Origin: Thermoguttaceae bacterium
Lineage (GTDB): Bacteria; Planctomycetota; Planctomycetia; Pirellulales; Thermoguttaceae
DNA length: 56,332 nt
Reading direction: 5' to 3'
NCBI GenBank assembly: GCA_017408405.1
Contig: JAFQUP010000020.1
Location: 1-56,332, forward strand
Shown: positions 23,967 to 34,400 of the stretch, piece by piece
How the letters are laid out: the number at the start of each line of letters is the position of its first letter
How positions within the stretch are numbered: position 1 is the first letter of the stretch
The notes under the pieces: generated by a model
Databases searched by the model: none
The model's input: only the letters and a program-made list of their open reading frames with translations
What the model was told of the DNA's origin: nothing
Translations under genes and position numbers: made by a program

Positions 23967-24620
23967 ATGCAGATACTTTACGAAGACAATCATCTTTTAG
24001 TAGTGGTGAAGCCGGCGGGTTTGCCGACGATGGGAGTTTCTGAGGGTGAAAAGTCACTTTTAACTCTTGCGAAAAATTACGTGGCGGAGAAGTATCAGAA
24101 ACCAGGAAATGTTTATCTTGGCGTCGTGAGCCGTCTTGACACACCGACGACGGGCCTGGTGGTGATCGCGCGGACGAGTAAGGCAGCTTCCCGGCTCTGC
24201 GAGCAGTTTCGGACGCATACGGTTCGTAAACTTTACGTCGCGGTCGTTGACGGCAGAATTCCGGAGGAGAGCGGGACGCTTCGAAATTTCATGGCGGAGG
24301 AGAAACGCCATCGAAAAATGTTCGTGACTCAGGATCCAGGGGGAATTCCGGCGGTACTTCACTATCAGGTGGTGAAGCGTTTTGAGTCACGGACGATGCT
24401 TCAGATTCATCTTGAAACGGGGCGCAAACATCAGATTCGCGTTCAGCTTTCGCATTTGGGATTTCCGATAACGGGTGATTTCAAGTACCGTTCCCGAAGT
24501 AAATTTCCGGCAGGTATCGCGCTTCACGCGCATGAGATCACATTTACTCATCCGACACTGGGTACGGAGCTTCATTTTACGGCACCGTTTCCAGCGACGT
24601 GGAAGGAATTTTTTAATTAG
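23967..24620 (+). CDS. RluA-family RNA pseudouridine synthase (short form)
   Basis: 217 residues. It isomerises specific uridines in rRNA or tRNA to pseudouridine. The catalytic motif is SRLDTPTTGLVVIARTSKAASRL, where the Asp of 'RLD' is the nucleophile of the RluA family; KPAGLPTMG near the start and RKHQIRVQLSHLGFPITGD near the end are also typical. There is no S4 domain, so it belongs with the short RluA/TruC-like enzymes. A TTG at 23952 is in frame, but the ATG at 23967 begins the conserved ILYEDNHLLVVVKPAG segment. No good Shine-Dalgarno for either start. The target site cannot be assigned. Confidence 0.92.
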   Translation: MQILYEDNHLLVVVKPAGLPTMGVSEGEKSLLTLAKNYVAEKYQKPGNVYLGVVSRLDTPTTGLVVIARTSKAASRLCEQFRTHTVRKLYVAVVDGRIPEESGTLRNFMAEEKRHRKMFVTQDPGGIPAVLHYQVVKRFESRTMLQIHLETGRKHQIRVQLSHLGFPITGDFKYRSRSKFPAGIALHAHEITFTHPTLGTELHFTAPFPATWKEFFN

Positions 24621-24838
24621 GGAAGTTTTTCAGGATTCAATTTTCAGAAACTTAAACCCATTTGATTTTGCGAGTGCAGAAGGAAGTTTGGTTAATTTTC
24701 GCGTATGCGGAGATTCAGGTGTTCATGAAATTTCAGCACGTTTTTTTCTCACTGAAAAGAAGTTTTGGGAAGAACCGTGGTTGGAATTTGAACTTTGAAT
24801 GTCGCGGCTTAAAGTCGGGTTGGATTTTTCAGGAAGTT

Positions 24839-24877
24839 AGGGGGAACGTAAATTTCAGAAAAGGCGTTCCCCCTTTT
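24839..24877 (+). terminator. Terminator hairpin downstream of the pseudouridine synthase gene
   Basis: AGGGGGAACG (24839-24848) pairs perfectly with CGTTCCCCCT (24865-24874), followed by TTT. It lies 218 bases after the stop; the stretch 24621-24838 between shows no convincing gene. The hairpin also sits 27 bases from the 3' end of the opposing SGNH gene. Confidence 0.75.
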
Positions 24878-24903
24878 GGATTCATCAATTTTGAGAAGGA
24901 TTT

Positions 24904-26424
24904 TTAGTATTCCAATCCTTCTCCCTCAAGCGCGAATTCGACGGACCATTGCCAGGTGAAGTGCCCAACTCTGGCGGCAATGAGGTTTTCTCCTTCTTTC
25001 AGGTCAATCATGACGTAATCCTTTGCCTGTCTGTGTCGAGGTGAGACACAGTTTTCCCAAACTTTTTTTCCGTTGACGTAAATCGTGGGATAAGCCATCG
25101 TGCTGAAACTTAGTGCGTTTACGTTGAGTTTAACGGTTTGGGGCTTGGGGCTTTTGACTTTTCGGACGACGTACGCGGTCTGAAATTGCTGCCCGTTTTC
25201 AATCGAGGCGAAATCGATCGCGCATGGAATATCGAAGCCGGTGACGTCCGCCTGGGGATAGTAGACGGTCCACTGGACGGGTTTTCCGTTAACCCAAGCG
25301 GCAAGAGGGGCTTTTCCGGCGAGAATGTCGTCGTCCAGGGTGGAGCGGGTCGCGTCCGGTTCATAGGAATCGCCACCGCGGAATGGTTTTCCATCAAAGA
25401 ATTCGGAGACAAAGAAAGGAGCGTTCAATTTCACTTCGCGCTGGATATTTCCACTTTTGACGCGGAGAGTGGAAGTGAGATTTTTTGAATGACCGCGCAG
25501 GCAGATCTCAAATTCATCACCAGGAAGATTACGAATTTCTTCCAGTTCCCAGCCGTCAGGGCAGGTTACCTGGAGAGAGTTTTTCTCAATATTTCTGACG
25601 AATCCTCTGAGAAACATCTTTCCGGGTTCAGAGCTGTTCAGGACAAAAAGGCTGAAGCCTGGGGAATCAAAATCCTTGAGCCAGTCGGGCATTTCCGCGT
25701 AAACGATTTCCGCGGCTTTTTTCTGACCGAGTGCGTTCAGGAACGTCCATGCCATGACGCGGTGTCCTTCATTTCCGGGATGAACACAGTCCGGCGTGAA
25801 GTGGAAATTCTGGTTTTGAGTCCGGACACTCATGAAAAAACGTTTGATTTCCGAGCGAAGATCGAGGAATTCGCAGTTCTTTTCTTTCGCGACATCGACC
25901 ATGATTTCTCCCATTTTGTCCATGATGAGATTCTTCACGACGTAGGGATTTTCGGTGAGCATGGTGGGAGGGCAAATCAGGATCCGTTTTACCTGGACAC
26001 GGGAACGGATGAGGTCAATCAGCGTGCAGTAATCCGCTTTCCATTTCGCGTATCCTTCTTCCGTCGGAACGACGTATGGGCAAAGGACGTCATTCATTCC
26101 CAGAAAAATGATGATCGTGTCCGCGCCGAGGTCAAACTCTTTTTTGAAGAGGATCTCTGGTCGGTCACCACGGACTGTTTCGTCGGTGAAAGAACGTTTC
26201 ACGACGCTGTGCCAGCCGGCGACAGTCTGCCCGCTCCAGCCGAGAGGGACAAACTGGATATTTTCAACTCCGGCGTCAGCCAACGCTTTTCGAACGATTG
26301 GAGCGTAACCCCAATCCAGATTGGATTGAGCCGTAATACTGTCTCCGACTACCAGAACGCGTTCGGCCAAAACCGCGGAAGTCAGAGCGCAAAATACGCT
26401 TAGAGCAAGTAAAAACTGTTTCAT
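24904..26424 (-). CDS. Secreted two-domain SGNH hydrolase
   Basis: 506 residues with a signal peptide (about 1-20, ending AVLA). The SGNH catalytic domain covers residues 20-240: VLVVGDSITAQ (block I Ser), PLGWSGQT (block II Gly), IIFLGMNDV (block III Asn) and DCVHPGNEGHRVMAW (block V Asp and His). The remaining 260 residues form beta-rich modules, ending with a galactose-binding-like region (TVKLNVNALSF, PTIYVNGKKVWENCV, EGENLIAARVGHFTWQWSVEFAL) like that of the partial gene at the window start. Likely a polysaccharide deacetylating esterase acting outside the cytoplasm; substrate unknown. The ATG at 26424 has AAGGA nine bases upstream and opens the signal peptide, so it is preferred over the open frame to 26493. 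Confidence 0.88.
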   Translation of the reverse strand: MKQFLLALSVFCALTSAVLAERVLVVGDSITAQSNLDWGYAPIVRKALADAGVENIQFVPLGWSGQTVAGWHSVVKRSFTDETVRGDRPEILFKKEFDLGADTIIIFLGMNDVLCPYVVPTEEGYAKWKADYCTLIDLIRSRVQVKRILICPPTMLTENPYVVKNLIMDKMGEIMVDVAKEKNCEFLDLRSEIKRFFMSVRTQNQNFHFTPDCVHPGNEGHRVMAWTFLNALGQKKAAEIVYAEMPDWLKDFDSPGFSLFVLNSSEPGKMFLRGFVRNIEKNSLQVTCPDGWELEEIRNLPGDEFEICLRGHSKNLTSTLRVKSGNIQREVKLNAPFFVSEFFDGKPFRGGDSYEPDATRSTLDDDILAGKAPLAAWVNGKPVQWTVYYPQADVTGFDIPCAIDFASIENGQQFQTAYVVRKVKSPKPQTVKLNVNALSFSTMAYPTIYVNGKKVWENCVSPRHRQAKDYVMIDLKEGENLIAARVGHFTWQWSVEFALEGEGLEY

Positions 26425-26626
26425 GAAAGGAATCCTTTTCGTTAAATGAAGGCGGGAATGGTGTTCCCCGCGGCGGATAAATTCAAATCTCAAACTTAAA
26501 TATACCGAATTTTCGCTAAAAAGAAAGGGGGGAAGGGAAAGAAGGCGCGAGAATATCCGGAAAAAGTGAAAATGAGAAGCCAGGAGCGTGAAGAGGCTGA
26601 TGGAAAAGGAAAATTCGCGACGGGGG

Positions 26627-26654
26627 TTGAAAAAATTTAAAAATTTGGTAGAAT
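26627..26654 (+). promoter_or_regulatory. Promoter TTGAAA-16-TAGAAT
   Basis: TTGAAA (26627-26632), 16-base spacer ending in GG, TAGAAT (26649-26654), 61 bases before the decarboxylase ATG. Confidence 0.65.
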
Positions 26655-26715
26655 TGATAAATTTGAAGGGGCCGGTGCGTTGCCGGTGAGGATTTGGGAT
26701 TAAGGAGAAAAGGTA

Positions 26716-27954
26716 ATGAAGTCCGTTTCGCTCAATACGTTTCCGCCGAAAGAGGTTCTTTCCGAACTAAATCAGTTCGCAGAACGGATTGTGGGTCGAG
26801 AATTTCACCAGATGGGGTACCCGTTCGACCAGGAGGTGAACCTTCACGGTTTCTATCAGTGGCTGATTGAGACAAAACTCTGTGACGTGACTCTGATTAA
26901 TGTTGGCGATCCATTCAAAACGGAGTGGGATATGCTTGAGTCGGATGAGTTTGAGCGTCGTTGCCTTGGTTTTCTCGCGAGGAGTTTTGGTTTTCCTGAA
27001 GACGATTTCTGGGGAGTTCTGACGAATGGCGGAACGGACGGAAATATGCACGGTGTTTACTTCGGACGCAAGTATCTTGAGGATGCCGCCCGGTCACTGG
27101 GACTTTCTTCTGAAAAAGGGAAGCCGATCCTTTACGTTTCGTCGGAGGCGCACTATTCCGTCCGAAAACTTGGGGACATTCTCCAGATTGAGACTCGAAT
27201 GATAGACGCGCATCCGATGGGACAGATGGACATCGATGATTTTCGGGTTAAGTTGGATCCTGAGCGTCCGGCATTGGTCGTCATCGCGATTGGCGGAACG
27301 TTCAAAGGCGCGATTGACGATCAGGAGGCGATCGAAAAAGTATTGAATGAAGTTCGGCCGCCGGCGGTTTATCGTCATCTGGATGTCGCGCTTTTTGGCG
27401 GTTATCTTCCGTGGGTGGATGATGAGAAATTCCGAAATATCCTGAATCAGAAAGCGCGCGGATTTGATTCACTGGCTGTTTCCGGTCACAAATTCCTCGC
27501 GATGAATGAGCCGGTGGGGATTTTTATTTGCCGAAAAGACGTCCCTAATCATCTTCATTCGTACAGTGTGCCGTATCTTAACGGAGTGATTCCGACAATC
27601 AGCTGTTCCCGAAGCGGATTTGACGCGCTGAAACTTTACTGGAGAATCACGACTACCGGTGAAGATGGATTTCGTCGTGAGACGGCCCACGTTCTCAAAA
27701 TGACGGAATTACTTGAAAAACGCCTGAAAGAAGTCGGCGTAAAAACTTGGGTAAATCCGTGTTCAACGACGGTCTGCATGGAACGACCCGCGCCGGAGAT
27801 TGTCCATAAATACGCGATGGCGTGCGGGGAGGATCCGGTTCTTGGTAAACTGGCACACGTTGTCGTGATGCAGTTCTTCAATGAAGAACTGATTGAGGAA
27901 TTTGTTTTGGATATTGAACAAACGATGAAAGTAAAAGGAGAACGCATCGATTAA
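26716..27954 (+). CDS. PLP-dependent group II decarboxylase, histidine-decarboxylase-like
   Basis: 412 residues. Architecture and motifs follow the PLP-dependent histidine decarboxylases of enterobacteria: GVLTNGGTDGNMHGVYFGRKYL, LYVSSEAHYSVRKLGDIL (the His stacking on PLP), GGTFKGAIDD, HLDVALFGGYLPWVDD (Asp pairing with the pyridine N) and SVSGHKFLAMNEP with the Schiff-base Lys. These enzymes convert histidine to histamine; other amino-acid substrates are possible within group II. It carries an N-terminal extension relative to the roughly 380-residue enterobacterial enzyme. AAGGAG precedes the start. No amino acid/amine antiporter, which usually accompanies acid-resistance decarboxylases, is adjacent, so a role in pH homeostasis is not supported by context. 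Own promoter and terminator: a single-gene unit. Confidence 0.82.
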   Translation: MKSVSLNTFPPKEVLSELNQFAERIVGREFHQMGYPFDQEVNLHGFYQWLIETKLCDVTLINVGDPFKTEWDMLESDEFERRCLGFLARSFGFPEDDFWGVLTNGGTDGNMHGVYFGRKYLEDAARSLGLSSEKGKPILYVSSEAHYSVRKLGDILQIETRMIDAHPMGQMDIDDFRVKLDPERPALVVIAIGGTFKGAIDDQEAIEKVLNEVRPPAVYRHLDVALFGGYLPWVDDEKFRNILNQKARGFDSLAVSGHKFLAMNEPVGIFICRKDVPNHLHSYSVPYLNGVIPTISCSRSGFDALKLYWRITTTGEDGFRRETAHVLKMTELLEKRLKEVGVKTWVNPCSTTVCMERPAPEIVHKYAMACGEDPVLGKLAHVVVMQFFNEELIEEFVLDIEQTMKVKGERID

Positions 27955-28068
27955 ACGTGATTAAAATCGAATTTCTCTGTTTATGGACTTCATGTTCGCG
28001 TCATTTAATTCCTGTGCCGATTACGTTCGGAGGAGCGGCGTGAGGCGGGAGCAGGAAGGAAAAGAAGA

Positions 28069-28100
28069 GACCCGAAGGAAATCCCTTTGGGTTCTTTTTT
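28069..28100 (+). terminator. Rho-independent terminator of the decarboxylase gene
   Basis: GACCCGAAGG (28069-28078) pairs with CCTTTGGGTT (28084-28093), with G:U pairs, around a 5-base loop, followed by CTTTTTT. It lies 114 bases after the stop. Confidence 0.8.
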
Positions 28101-28121
28101 GTTTTTGGGGAGGAGAATCGC

Positions 28122-28150
28122 TTGACATTTTGAGATTTTTCGGATATAGT
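28122..28150 (+). promoter_or_regulatory. Promoter TTGACA-17-TATAGT of the MoxR gene
   Basis: Perfect TTGACA (28122-28127), 17-base spacer, TATAGT (28145-28150), 53 bases before the ATG. Confidence 0.85.
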
Positions 28151-28203
28151 TGATTGAAGGATTGAATGAAATGGAAAACTTGAGTATTTAGGAGTTTCTT
28201 CTC

Positions 28204-29319
28204 ATGAACGATATGGAATCAATTGAAAAAATTCATTCTGTTTATTCTCGTCTTACGGAGCAGGCGTCGCGGGTGATCGTTGGTCAGGGCCAGGTGCTTG
28301 AGGAGTTGGTGATTGCTCTTTTGGCGGGAGGTCACTGCCTTTTGGAAGGAGTACCTGGTCTTGGGAAAACGCTCATGGTTCGAACGCTTTCGCAGACTCT
28401 TTCTCTTGATTTTCAGAGGATTCAGTGCACACCGGACCTGATGCCTGGAGACATTACGGGAAGCGAGATGTTTCAGTGGGGGGAACGTTTTTTCAATTCC
28501 GCGGGGCTTTCCGGAAACAGTGAAGGCGGTTTCAGGGAGACTGATTCTTCAAAGACTCAGGGGGTGGGGCACGGGGGAATGACTTTTATTCGCGGTCCCG
28601 TTTTCACGAATATTCTTCTGGCGGATGAAATTAATCGTACTCCGCCAAGAACACAGTCCGCGCTCCTTGAGGCGATGCAGGAACATCAAGTTACGATTGG
28701 GCGAAACCGTCATCCGCTTCCGGAGCCGTTTTTTGTGCTGGCGACGCAAAATCCAATTGAGCAGGAAGGGACTTACCCGCTGCCGGAAGCGCAGCTGGAT
28801 CGATTTATGTTTAAGTCTCGCGTGGAATATCCGAGTCGTCAGGAAGAATTAGATATTCTTCTTCAAACGACCGGGAGTTCATCGCGCGATTTGGAACCGG
28901 TTCTTTCTCGTGAAGAGCTTCTTGAGGCGATGAGTCTGGTTCGTCGTGTTCCTGTTTCAGGACCGGCGGCAGGATTGGCGGTGGATCTTTGCCGAGCCAC
29001 GCGTCCGACTGACGGTAAAGGAGTGATAGACCATGCGAAAACGGAAAGAGGGAGCGATCCTCAAAAACGTGAGCTTGAGGAATTTGTCAATGAGTACCTG
29101 GCGTGGGGGGCTGGGCCGCGAGCGGGACAGGCGCTTCTGCTCGGAGCCAGGGCGAGAGCGATTCTTCACGGACGTTTTACGGTGGAACGGGAGGATTTGA
29201 CGGCGTTGGCTCCTTCGGTGCTTCGGCATCGGATTCAGACTCGGTTTACCGCCGACGCGGAAGGAATTACTCCTGACCGCATTATTGAGAAAATTTGCTC
29301 AGTTTTGGTGATGCGGTAA
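28204..29319 (+). CDS. MoxR-family AAA+ ATPase
   Basis: 371 residues, slightly longer than the usual 320-340. Walker A is GVPGLGKTLMV, Walker B is ILLADEINRTPPRTQSALLEAMQEHQVT, and the sensor region LATQNPIEQEGTYPLPEAQLDRFMFK is classic for MoxR. An insert of about 25 residues (SGNSEGGFRETDSSKTQGVGHGG) lies between the RIQCTPDLMPGDITG motif and Walker B, and explains part of the extra length. MoxR ATPases act as chaperones that mature or activate partner proteins, usually with a von Willebrand/DUF58 protein encoded next door. Here the DUF58 gene is 5.2 kb downstream, after a gluzincin and ComEC. AGGAG lies nine bases before the ATG, deciding the start over an internal ATG. Confidence 0.95.
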   Translation: MNDMESIEKIHSVYSRLTEQASRVIVGQGQVLEELVIALLAGGHCLLEGVPGLGKTLMVRTLSQTLSLDFQRIQCTPDLMPGDITGSEMFQWGERFFNSAGLSGNSEGGFRETDSSKTQGVGHGGMTFIRGPVFTNILLADEINRTPPRTQSALLEAMQEHQVTIGRNRHPLPEPFFVLATQNPIEQEGTYPLPEAQLDRFMFKSRVEYPSRQEELDILLQTTGSSSRDLEPVLSREELLEAMSLVRRVPVSGPAAGLAVDLCRATRPTDGKGVIDHAKTERGSDPQKRELEEFVNEYLAWGAGPRAGQALLLGARARAILHGRFTVEREDLTALAPSVLRHRIQTRFTADAEGITPDRIIEKICSVLVMR

Positions 29320-29595
29320 ATGAGGGCTTGATTTGAAAGAGAACGCGTTTGAAAGAGCACGGATGATTTCGGAAGATATTAAATGCTTTTGAGATGGAAT
29401 AAATCTTTAAGATCTTTTGATGGGGGATAACTCGCGGTTTGGCGAGAGTCTTTGGACAGGTTCGAAAAAAGGAGAATTTCAGGCCTGTCGGGTGGTTTTC
29501 AGCGCGGGACAGTTAAAGTATTTGCCGGGTGAGACGCATCGCGCTCTAAAGAAGCAAACTTGCGGTAAATCATTAAAAAACTTTTTGCCAGCGAC
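29320..29595. other. Intergenic region after MoxR
   Basis: 276 bases with no convincing gene; a 60-codon frame at 29417-29599 lacks family features and a ribosome-binding site. A promoter lies at its right edge, so the following genes need not depend on the MoxR transcript. Confidence 0.4.
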
Positions 29596-29624
29596 TTGAC
29601 AAAATACGCGGAACAAGGTAAAAT
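29596..29624 (+). promoter_or_regulatory. Promoter TTGACA-17-TAAAAT upstream of the gluzincin gene
   Basis: Perfect TTGACA (29596-29601), 17-base spacer ending GG, TAAAAT (29619-29624), 51 bases before the ATG at 29676. It probably drives the gluzincin-comEC-DUF58 unit. Confidence 0.85.
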
Positions 29625-29675
29625 TGGTATTTGTTTAGGAATTGGTCTTTCTTTTTTGGGAGCTGTGAGGTTTTT

Positions 29676-31433
29676 ATGGATAGTTCTCCGATTCGTTTTC
29701 AGTCGATTCTTTGTTTTTTCGCTGTTTTTTTGGGTATTTTCATTTTCTTTTTGCCTGAAAAGGCGGTTGGGAATGAGAAGCTAATGGCAGGTTTGACCCG
29801 TTATCGGGAAAATTATGTGAAAAAACTGAATGCTCTCGCGGATGAGGCGGAAAGAAACGGTTTTAACGAGGAGGCTGAAATTACGCGAAACTGGGGTAAA
29901 CCGACGGAAAGAGCGGATGAGATTCGCGTTAGTCCTCTTCCCAAGGAGTTCTGGGAAAGAAAAGAAGATTCTTTCTCGGATGGTAAAAAATCATCCAGCG
30001 AGAAAAAATCATCCAGAGCGGCGGCGTCATCAGGGCAGAAAAAGAAAAGTTCCGGCGGTAAATCTTCCAGAGTGGGAGAGGAGAGCAATTTAAAAAAACG
30101 TAAAAACGATTCTGAAGAAGCAGGTGGTTCAGACTCGGCGCGAACCGTGAGGAGTGGTGAAACGCAAAGCGGCCAAAAGAAAAAAGAATCTTCTGCCGGT
30201 CAGAAGAAATTGAAAGCGGTGACATCGAAATCGGATTGGGAGACGCAGTTTCGTCAGCTTCGGATGCTTGCCTCAAACGATTATCTTCGCTTTGCGAAGA
30301 GAGTGGTATCGAATGGTCACGTTTCGCTTGGTTTTTCACTTTTGATGCAGTCTCTTCATGAGAATCCGGATAACGCGGGAGCGCGCAAGATATTGGGTTA
30401 CCAAAAGACCAAATTTGGTTGGGAGACGGAATTTGAGGCGCAGAAACGCAAGATGGGGAATGTCTGGCATGAGGAATTTGGCTGGCTTCCCAAAAAATAC
30501 GTGAAAAAATATGAAGAAGGATTGCGTTTTCTTAACGGTCAGTGGGTGACAGCGGAGCAGGATTCCCAATTTCATTCAACGATTGAAAACGGGTGGACGA
30601 TTGAGACTGGGCATTTTCAAATTGTGACGGACGCGAGTCTTGAGGAAGGAGTTCGGGTTGGTCAGGAACTTGAGAAACTTTACCGGGTTTGGAAGCAGCT
30701 TTTTTTGAATTATTACGCGACAGAATCGCAGATTAAAGCGCTTTTTGCCAAAGAGACGGCCAAATTTATGGCGATTCCGAAGCACCGGGTTTGCCTCTTC
30801 AAATCGCATGAAGAGTACCGGGATTACCTTTCGAAGCATAATATGCTGGTTCCGGGGTCCGTTGGAGTTTACGTCAGCCGAAATAGTCAGGGCGTTTCGT
30901 GTTTCGTAGCGGGTGAGGAGGATATGGAAACGATGTTTCACGAAGTGACGCACCAGCTATTCGCGGAAAGCTGCCGCACGAATCCGAAAAATGGAAATTC
31001 GCAGAATTACTGGGTGATTGAGGCGGCGGCGACATTCATGGAATCTTTTCATGATACGGAAGAAGGGGCGCACGCGGTGGGCGGATTTGATCATTCCCGA
31101 GTCAGGGCGGCGCGAATTTACTTTAACAATTCCAAAAAATTTGTGCCGTTTGAGGAATTCGTTCGGGTAAACCGTTCCACGTGGCAGAATTCACCTCAGA
31201 CGGGTCTTTTTTACGCGCAGGCTTGCGGAATGGCGCATTTCCTTGTCTTTTTTGACGGCGGGAAGTACCGGGACGCTTTTGGGCGGATTCTTTTTGACGT
31301 TTATTCCGGGAGAGATACGCTTGAAACGGTCGCGAAGCACACTGGAGTTTCTTACGAAATCCTGGATCGGGAATACGAAGAGTACATTTCGCGGAACGCG
31401 GAAGAGATCGCGAATTTCATGATTAGAGATTAG
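29676..31433 (+). CDS. Secreted gluzincin-type putative metalloprotease (peptidase-MA-like)
   Basis: 585 residues. The ATG at 29676 follows TGAGG and opens a signal/anchor segment (ILCFFAVFLGIFIFFL). A short helical part, then about 100 residues of low-complexity Ser/Lys/Glu-rich linker (residues about 95-185), precede the main domain. The zinc motif HEVTH (His422, Glu423, His426) is followed 23 residues on by the third ligand candidate Glu449 in WVIEAAATFMES, the gluzincin layout seen in DUF1570-like proteins common in planctomycetes. Target proteins are unknown. No terminator separates it from comEC, 60 bases downstream. A second, smaller secreted HExxH protein occurs at 38037. Confidence 0.75.
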   Translation: MDSSPIRFQSILCFFAVFLGIFIFFLPEKAVGNEKLMAGLTRYRENYVKKLNALADEAERNGFNEEAEITRNWGKPTERADEIRVSPLPKEFWERKEDSFSDGKKSSSEKKSSRAAASSGQKKKSSGGKSSRVGEESNLKKRKNDSEEAGGSDSARTVRSGETQSGQKKKESSAGQKKLKAVTSKSDWETQFRQLRMLASNDYLRFAKRVVSNGHVSLGFSLLMQSLHENPDNAGARKILGYQKTKFGWETEFEAQKRKMGNVWHEEFGWLPKKYVKKYEEGLRFLNGQWVTAEQDSQFHSTIENGWTIETGHFQIVTDASLEEGVRVGQELEKLYRVWKQLFLNYYATESQIKALFAKETAKFMAIPKHRVCLFKSHEEYRDYLSKHNMLVPGSVGVYVSRNSQGVSCFVAGEEDMETMFHEVTHQLFAESCRTNPKNGNSQNYWVIEAAATFMESFHDTEEGAHAVGGFDHSRVRAARIYFNNSKKFVPFEEFVRVNRSTWQNSPQTGLFYAQACGMAHFLVFFDGGKYRDAFGRILFDVYSGRDTLETVAKHTGVSYEILDREYEEYISRNAEEIANFMIRD

Positions 31434-31493
31434 CGAGAAAAGGGCGTGGGAGCGATTGATGAAATGTCGAAAGTAAGTCTGGAGGACTGAAGA

Positions 31494-34400
31494 TTGGGGC
31501 GGAGAAGGCGGGGCAAAGGCATTTTTTCAGAAAATAAGATCGACTATGAGCCGGGAGATAAAATTCTGGCGGGGACTCGATTTGTCGAATTTCGGCCAAT
31601 GATTCCATTGCTTGCGGTTTTCGCTTTGGGTATTGTGACGGACGCGCTTTGGGGAAGTACCGAGGAGATTGAATCGTCGGTTTCCCCAGTTCTTTGGAGT
31701 TGGCTAATTCTTTTTTTGTTTTCATGCTGTGGATACTGGGGGCTGATCTGGTTTCTCCATCCAAAAAAATTATTACCGTCATTCGAGCCAGAGGGACATT
31801 CCTGGTGTCCTGAGGATTCTGATTTAAAAGAGGCTCTTCCGCAACGAAGTCAAGTTGAATTTCCTCCTTTGGTTAAAAGAGTTTTTCAGGAAGAAACTGT
31901 TGAGACGCATCGTTTGGGGGAATGGGGAGGTTCGATCGGGCGGTTTTTTTTCGATGTTCTGGAACGTTTTGGCGGAGGGATTTGGAATCTTTTTCGTTCT
32001 GAAAAGAAGTATGTTTCCCTTCAGATCGCATTTTTTCTGCTATCGGTCATGGCATTGGGCGGAGCCTACCATCATTTTTACTGGGCGGTTTATCCGGAGT
32101 CGGAAATATCAAGAAATATTCGTGAATCTTTTTCATTGGAATTTATTGAGGGAAAAGTCATTCGCGCGCCTGAAGTCAGGATGCCGCCGACTCAATTTGG
32201 ATATTCAGAGGCCAAGCAGGAACCGTTGACGATTCTCCTTCTTAAGGTTATTGCCCGGAATACTGTTTATGGGCGTCAGGAAGCGAGCGGGACGGTCATG
32301 GTTCGGATTCATGGCCTTTTGAAAGATACGCATATTGGAGATCATATTCGGGTATCAGGACGACTTACCCGATTTTCAGAGGCGGTGAATCCTAAATCTT
32401 TTTCCGCAAGGCACTACTATCGTCAGCAGCGGATTTTGGCTCTTCTTCGAGTTCCCGCGCCGGAGAATATTCAGAGAGTATCTCGTCCCCGAATTTGGAG
32501 TATTTCTCGAATCGTTGAGTATTTGCGAGACACCGCGTCGCGTCAGTTGGAGCGATTTTTGACACCTGAAACGAAACCAATGGCGGCCGCACTGATTCTT
32601 GGGTGCCGTGAGGAAGTGGATCCGGAGGAGATGGAAATGATGCTGGAGACAGGCACCATTCATCTCATGGCAATTTCTGGACTTCATGTCGGTCTCCTTG
32701 CCGGCGGATTTTTCCTTCTTGCGCGTTTTTTAGGGTTTGGTAATCTTCTGACCGCGATTTTTGTTCTTGGTTTTGTCTGGCTTTATGTTTTGGTGAGCGG
32801 CTCCCGACCGCCGGCACTTCGAGCGGGAGTCATCGTCACGATGTTCACCGTCAGTTTTCTGTGGGAACGCAGTCATTCACATTTGAACGCACTGGCAGCA
32901 GCCGGGATTTTTGTGCTTTTGATTAATCCTACGTCGATTTTTTCAACTGGTACCCAACTTTCTTTTCTTGCGGTGGGTACGCTTCTTTCGATGCCGGTTT
33001 TGAGGGATGATTCGATGAAAAAGTCCTTAGGTCGAAAGGACGTGAATCCGCAGGTAATGGGATTGGAGTTTTTTTTCGTCAGAGACGCGCCTCATGGAAT
33101 GATTGGGCGTTTTTTACTTCGAAAATTCTGGTTTTATCTTCTTAATCTTTTTTACTCCTCGTTTCAGATGACTCTTGTTTTGCTGCCATTGACACTTGGA
33201 GCTTTTCATGTGGCGGCATTGATTGGGATTTTTCTTAATGTTTTTCTTTGGCTTCCGCTTATGGTGGCGATGATGTCGGGAGGGGGGGTCCTTTTTCTTG
33301 GTGGTCAACCGCTTATCGGACCATTTTTAGGCTGGCTGTGTTCCTCGTCTCTTTCCGCCATGAATTGGCTCATTGCTTTTGGGGCTGGGATTCCCGGACA
33401 TTGTTTCTGGATGAGGGGAACTCCCATTTTTTGGAATCTGATTCTTTACGCGTTCCTGATTTCCTGGGCGGTTTTTCCGAAAACCAGGCTTCGTTCAAAA
33501 AAGCATTATCTGGTTTTTATTCTTGGGATGCTTCTTTTACTTGTTCCCTTTCTTTCAGAGAATGTTCGGAGGAGGGGGGAATTTCGGTGCTCGTTCATTG
33601 CGGTTTCTCACGGGCTTTCAATTCTTCTTCAGTTTCCAAACGGGAAAACGGTTCTTTATGATGCGGGACAATTCGCGCCGGAGGAGTATCCTTCAAGAAC
33701 GATTTCTTCTTTTCTCTGGAATTCCGGAGTCCATCGGCTGGATTCGATTTTTGTTTCTCATCCTGACATGGACCACTACAATGCGTTTCCCGGTTTATTG
33801 AAACGTTTTTCAGTTGGTGAGGTTTTTCTTTCTTCACAGACACTTTCTGTTCTGGAAGAGGCGGCAAAAGCCGAATTTTCCAATAATTTGCCTGCCAAGA
33901 ATGGAGTTTCAGAGGAGGATATTTCCAGAAATAGTCTTTTAGGGAATGAAACCAGTTTTAGGGAAACGGATAATTTATCCGTTTATTCAGGTCGCAAAAC
34001 GGCTGAGGAAATTCGTGAAGGGACGCTATTTATGATCCGGAAATTTTATTCTGCCCTGAAGCGATGGAATGTGCCGATTCGGACGGTTCAGGCGGGCGAT
34101 CGGATTCATTTTTCGCCTGACTGTTCAGTGACAGTTCTTCATCCTACGCGCGTTTCGATGGAGACTCACCCGGAGCACACGAACGGAAATTCTCTTGTTT
34201 TGCTGATTGAATATGAAGGAAAACGTTTTCTTTTGACGGGGGATTTGTCGCCGCCGGGACTTGAGTATTTTCTGGAATTGGAACCAATCGCGTGCGATGT
34301 GATTCTCGCTCCGCATCATGGGGGCAAAAACTGCTGCACTCCGGAATTCGTGAAGTGGTGCTCTCCTGAATACTGCGTCATTTCCGAGTCGTTCAATAAT

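Noticed and set aside
24662..24907. An 81-codon frame after the pseudouridine synthase gene
   Set aside because: It contains the terminator hairpin at 24839-24874, overlaps the end of the opposing gene and has no ribosome-binding site or family signal.
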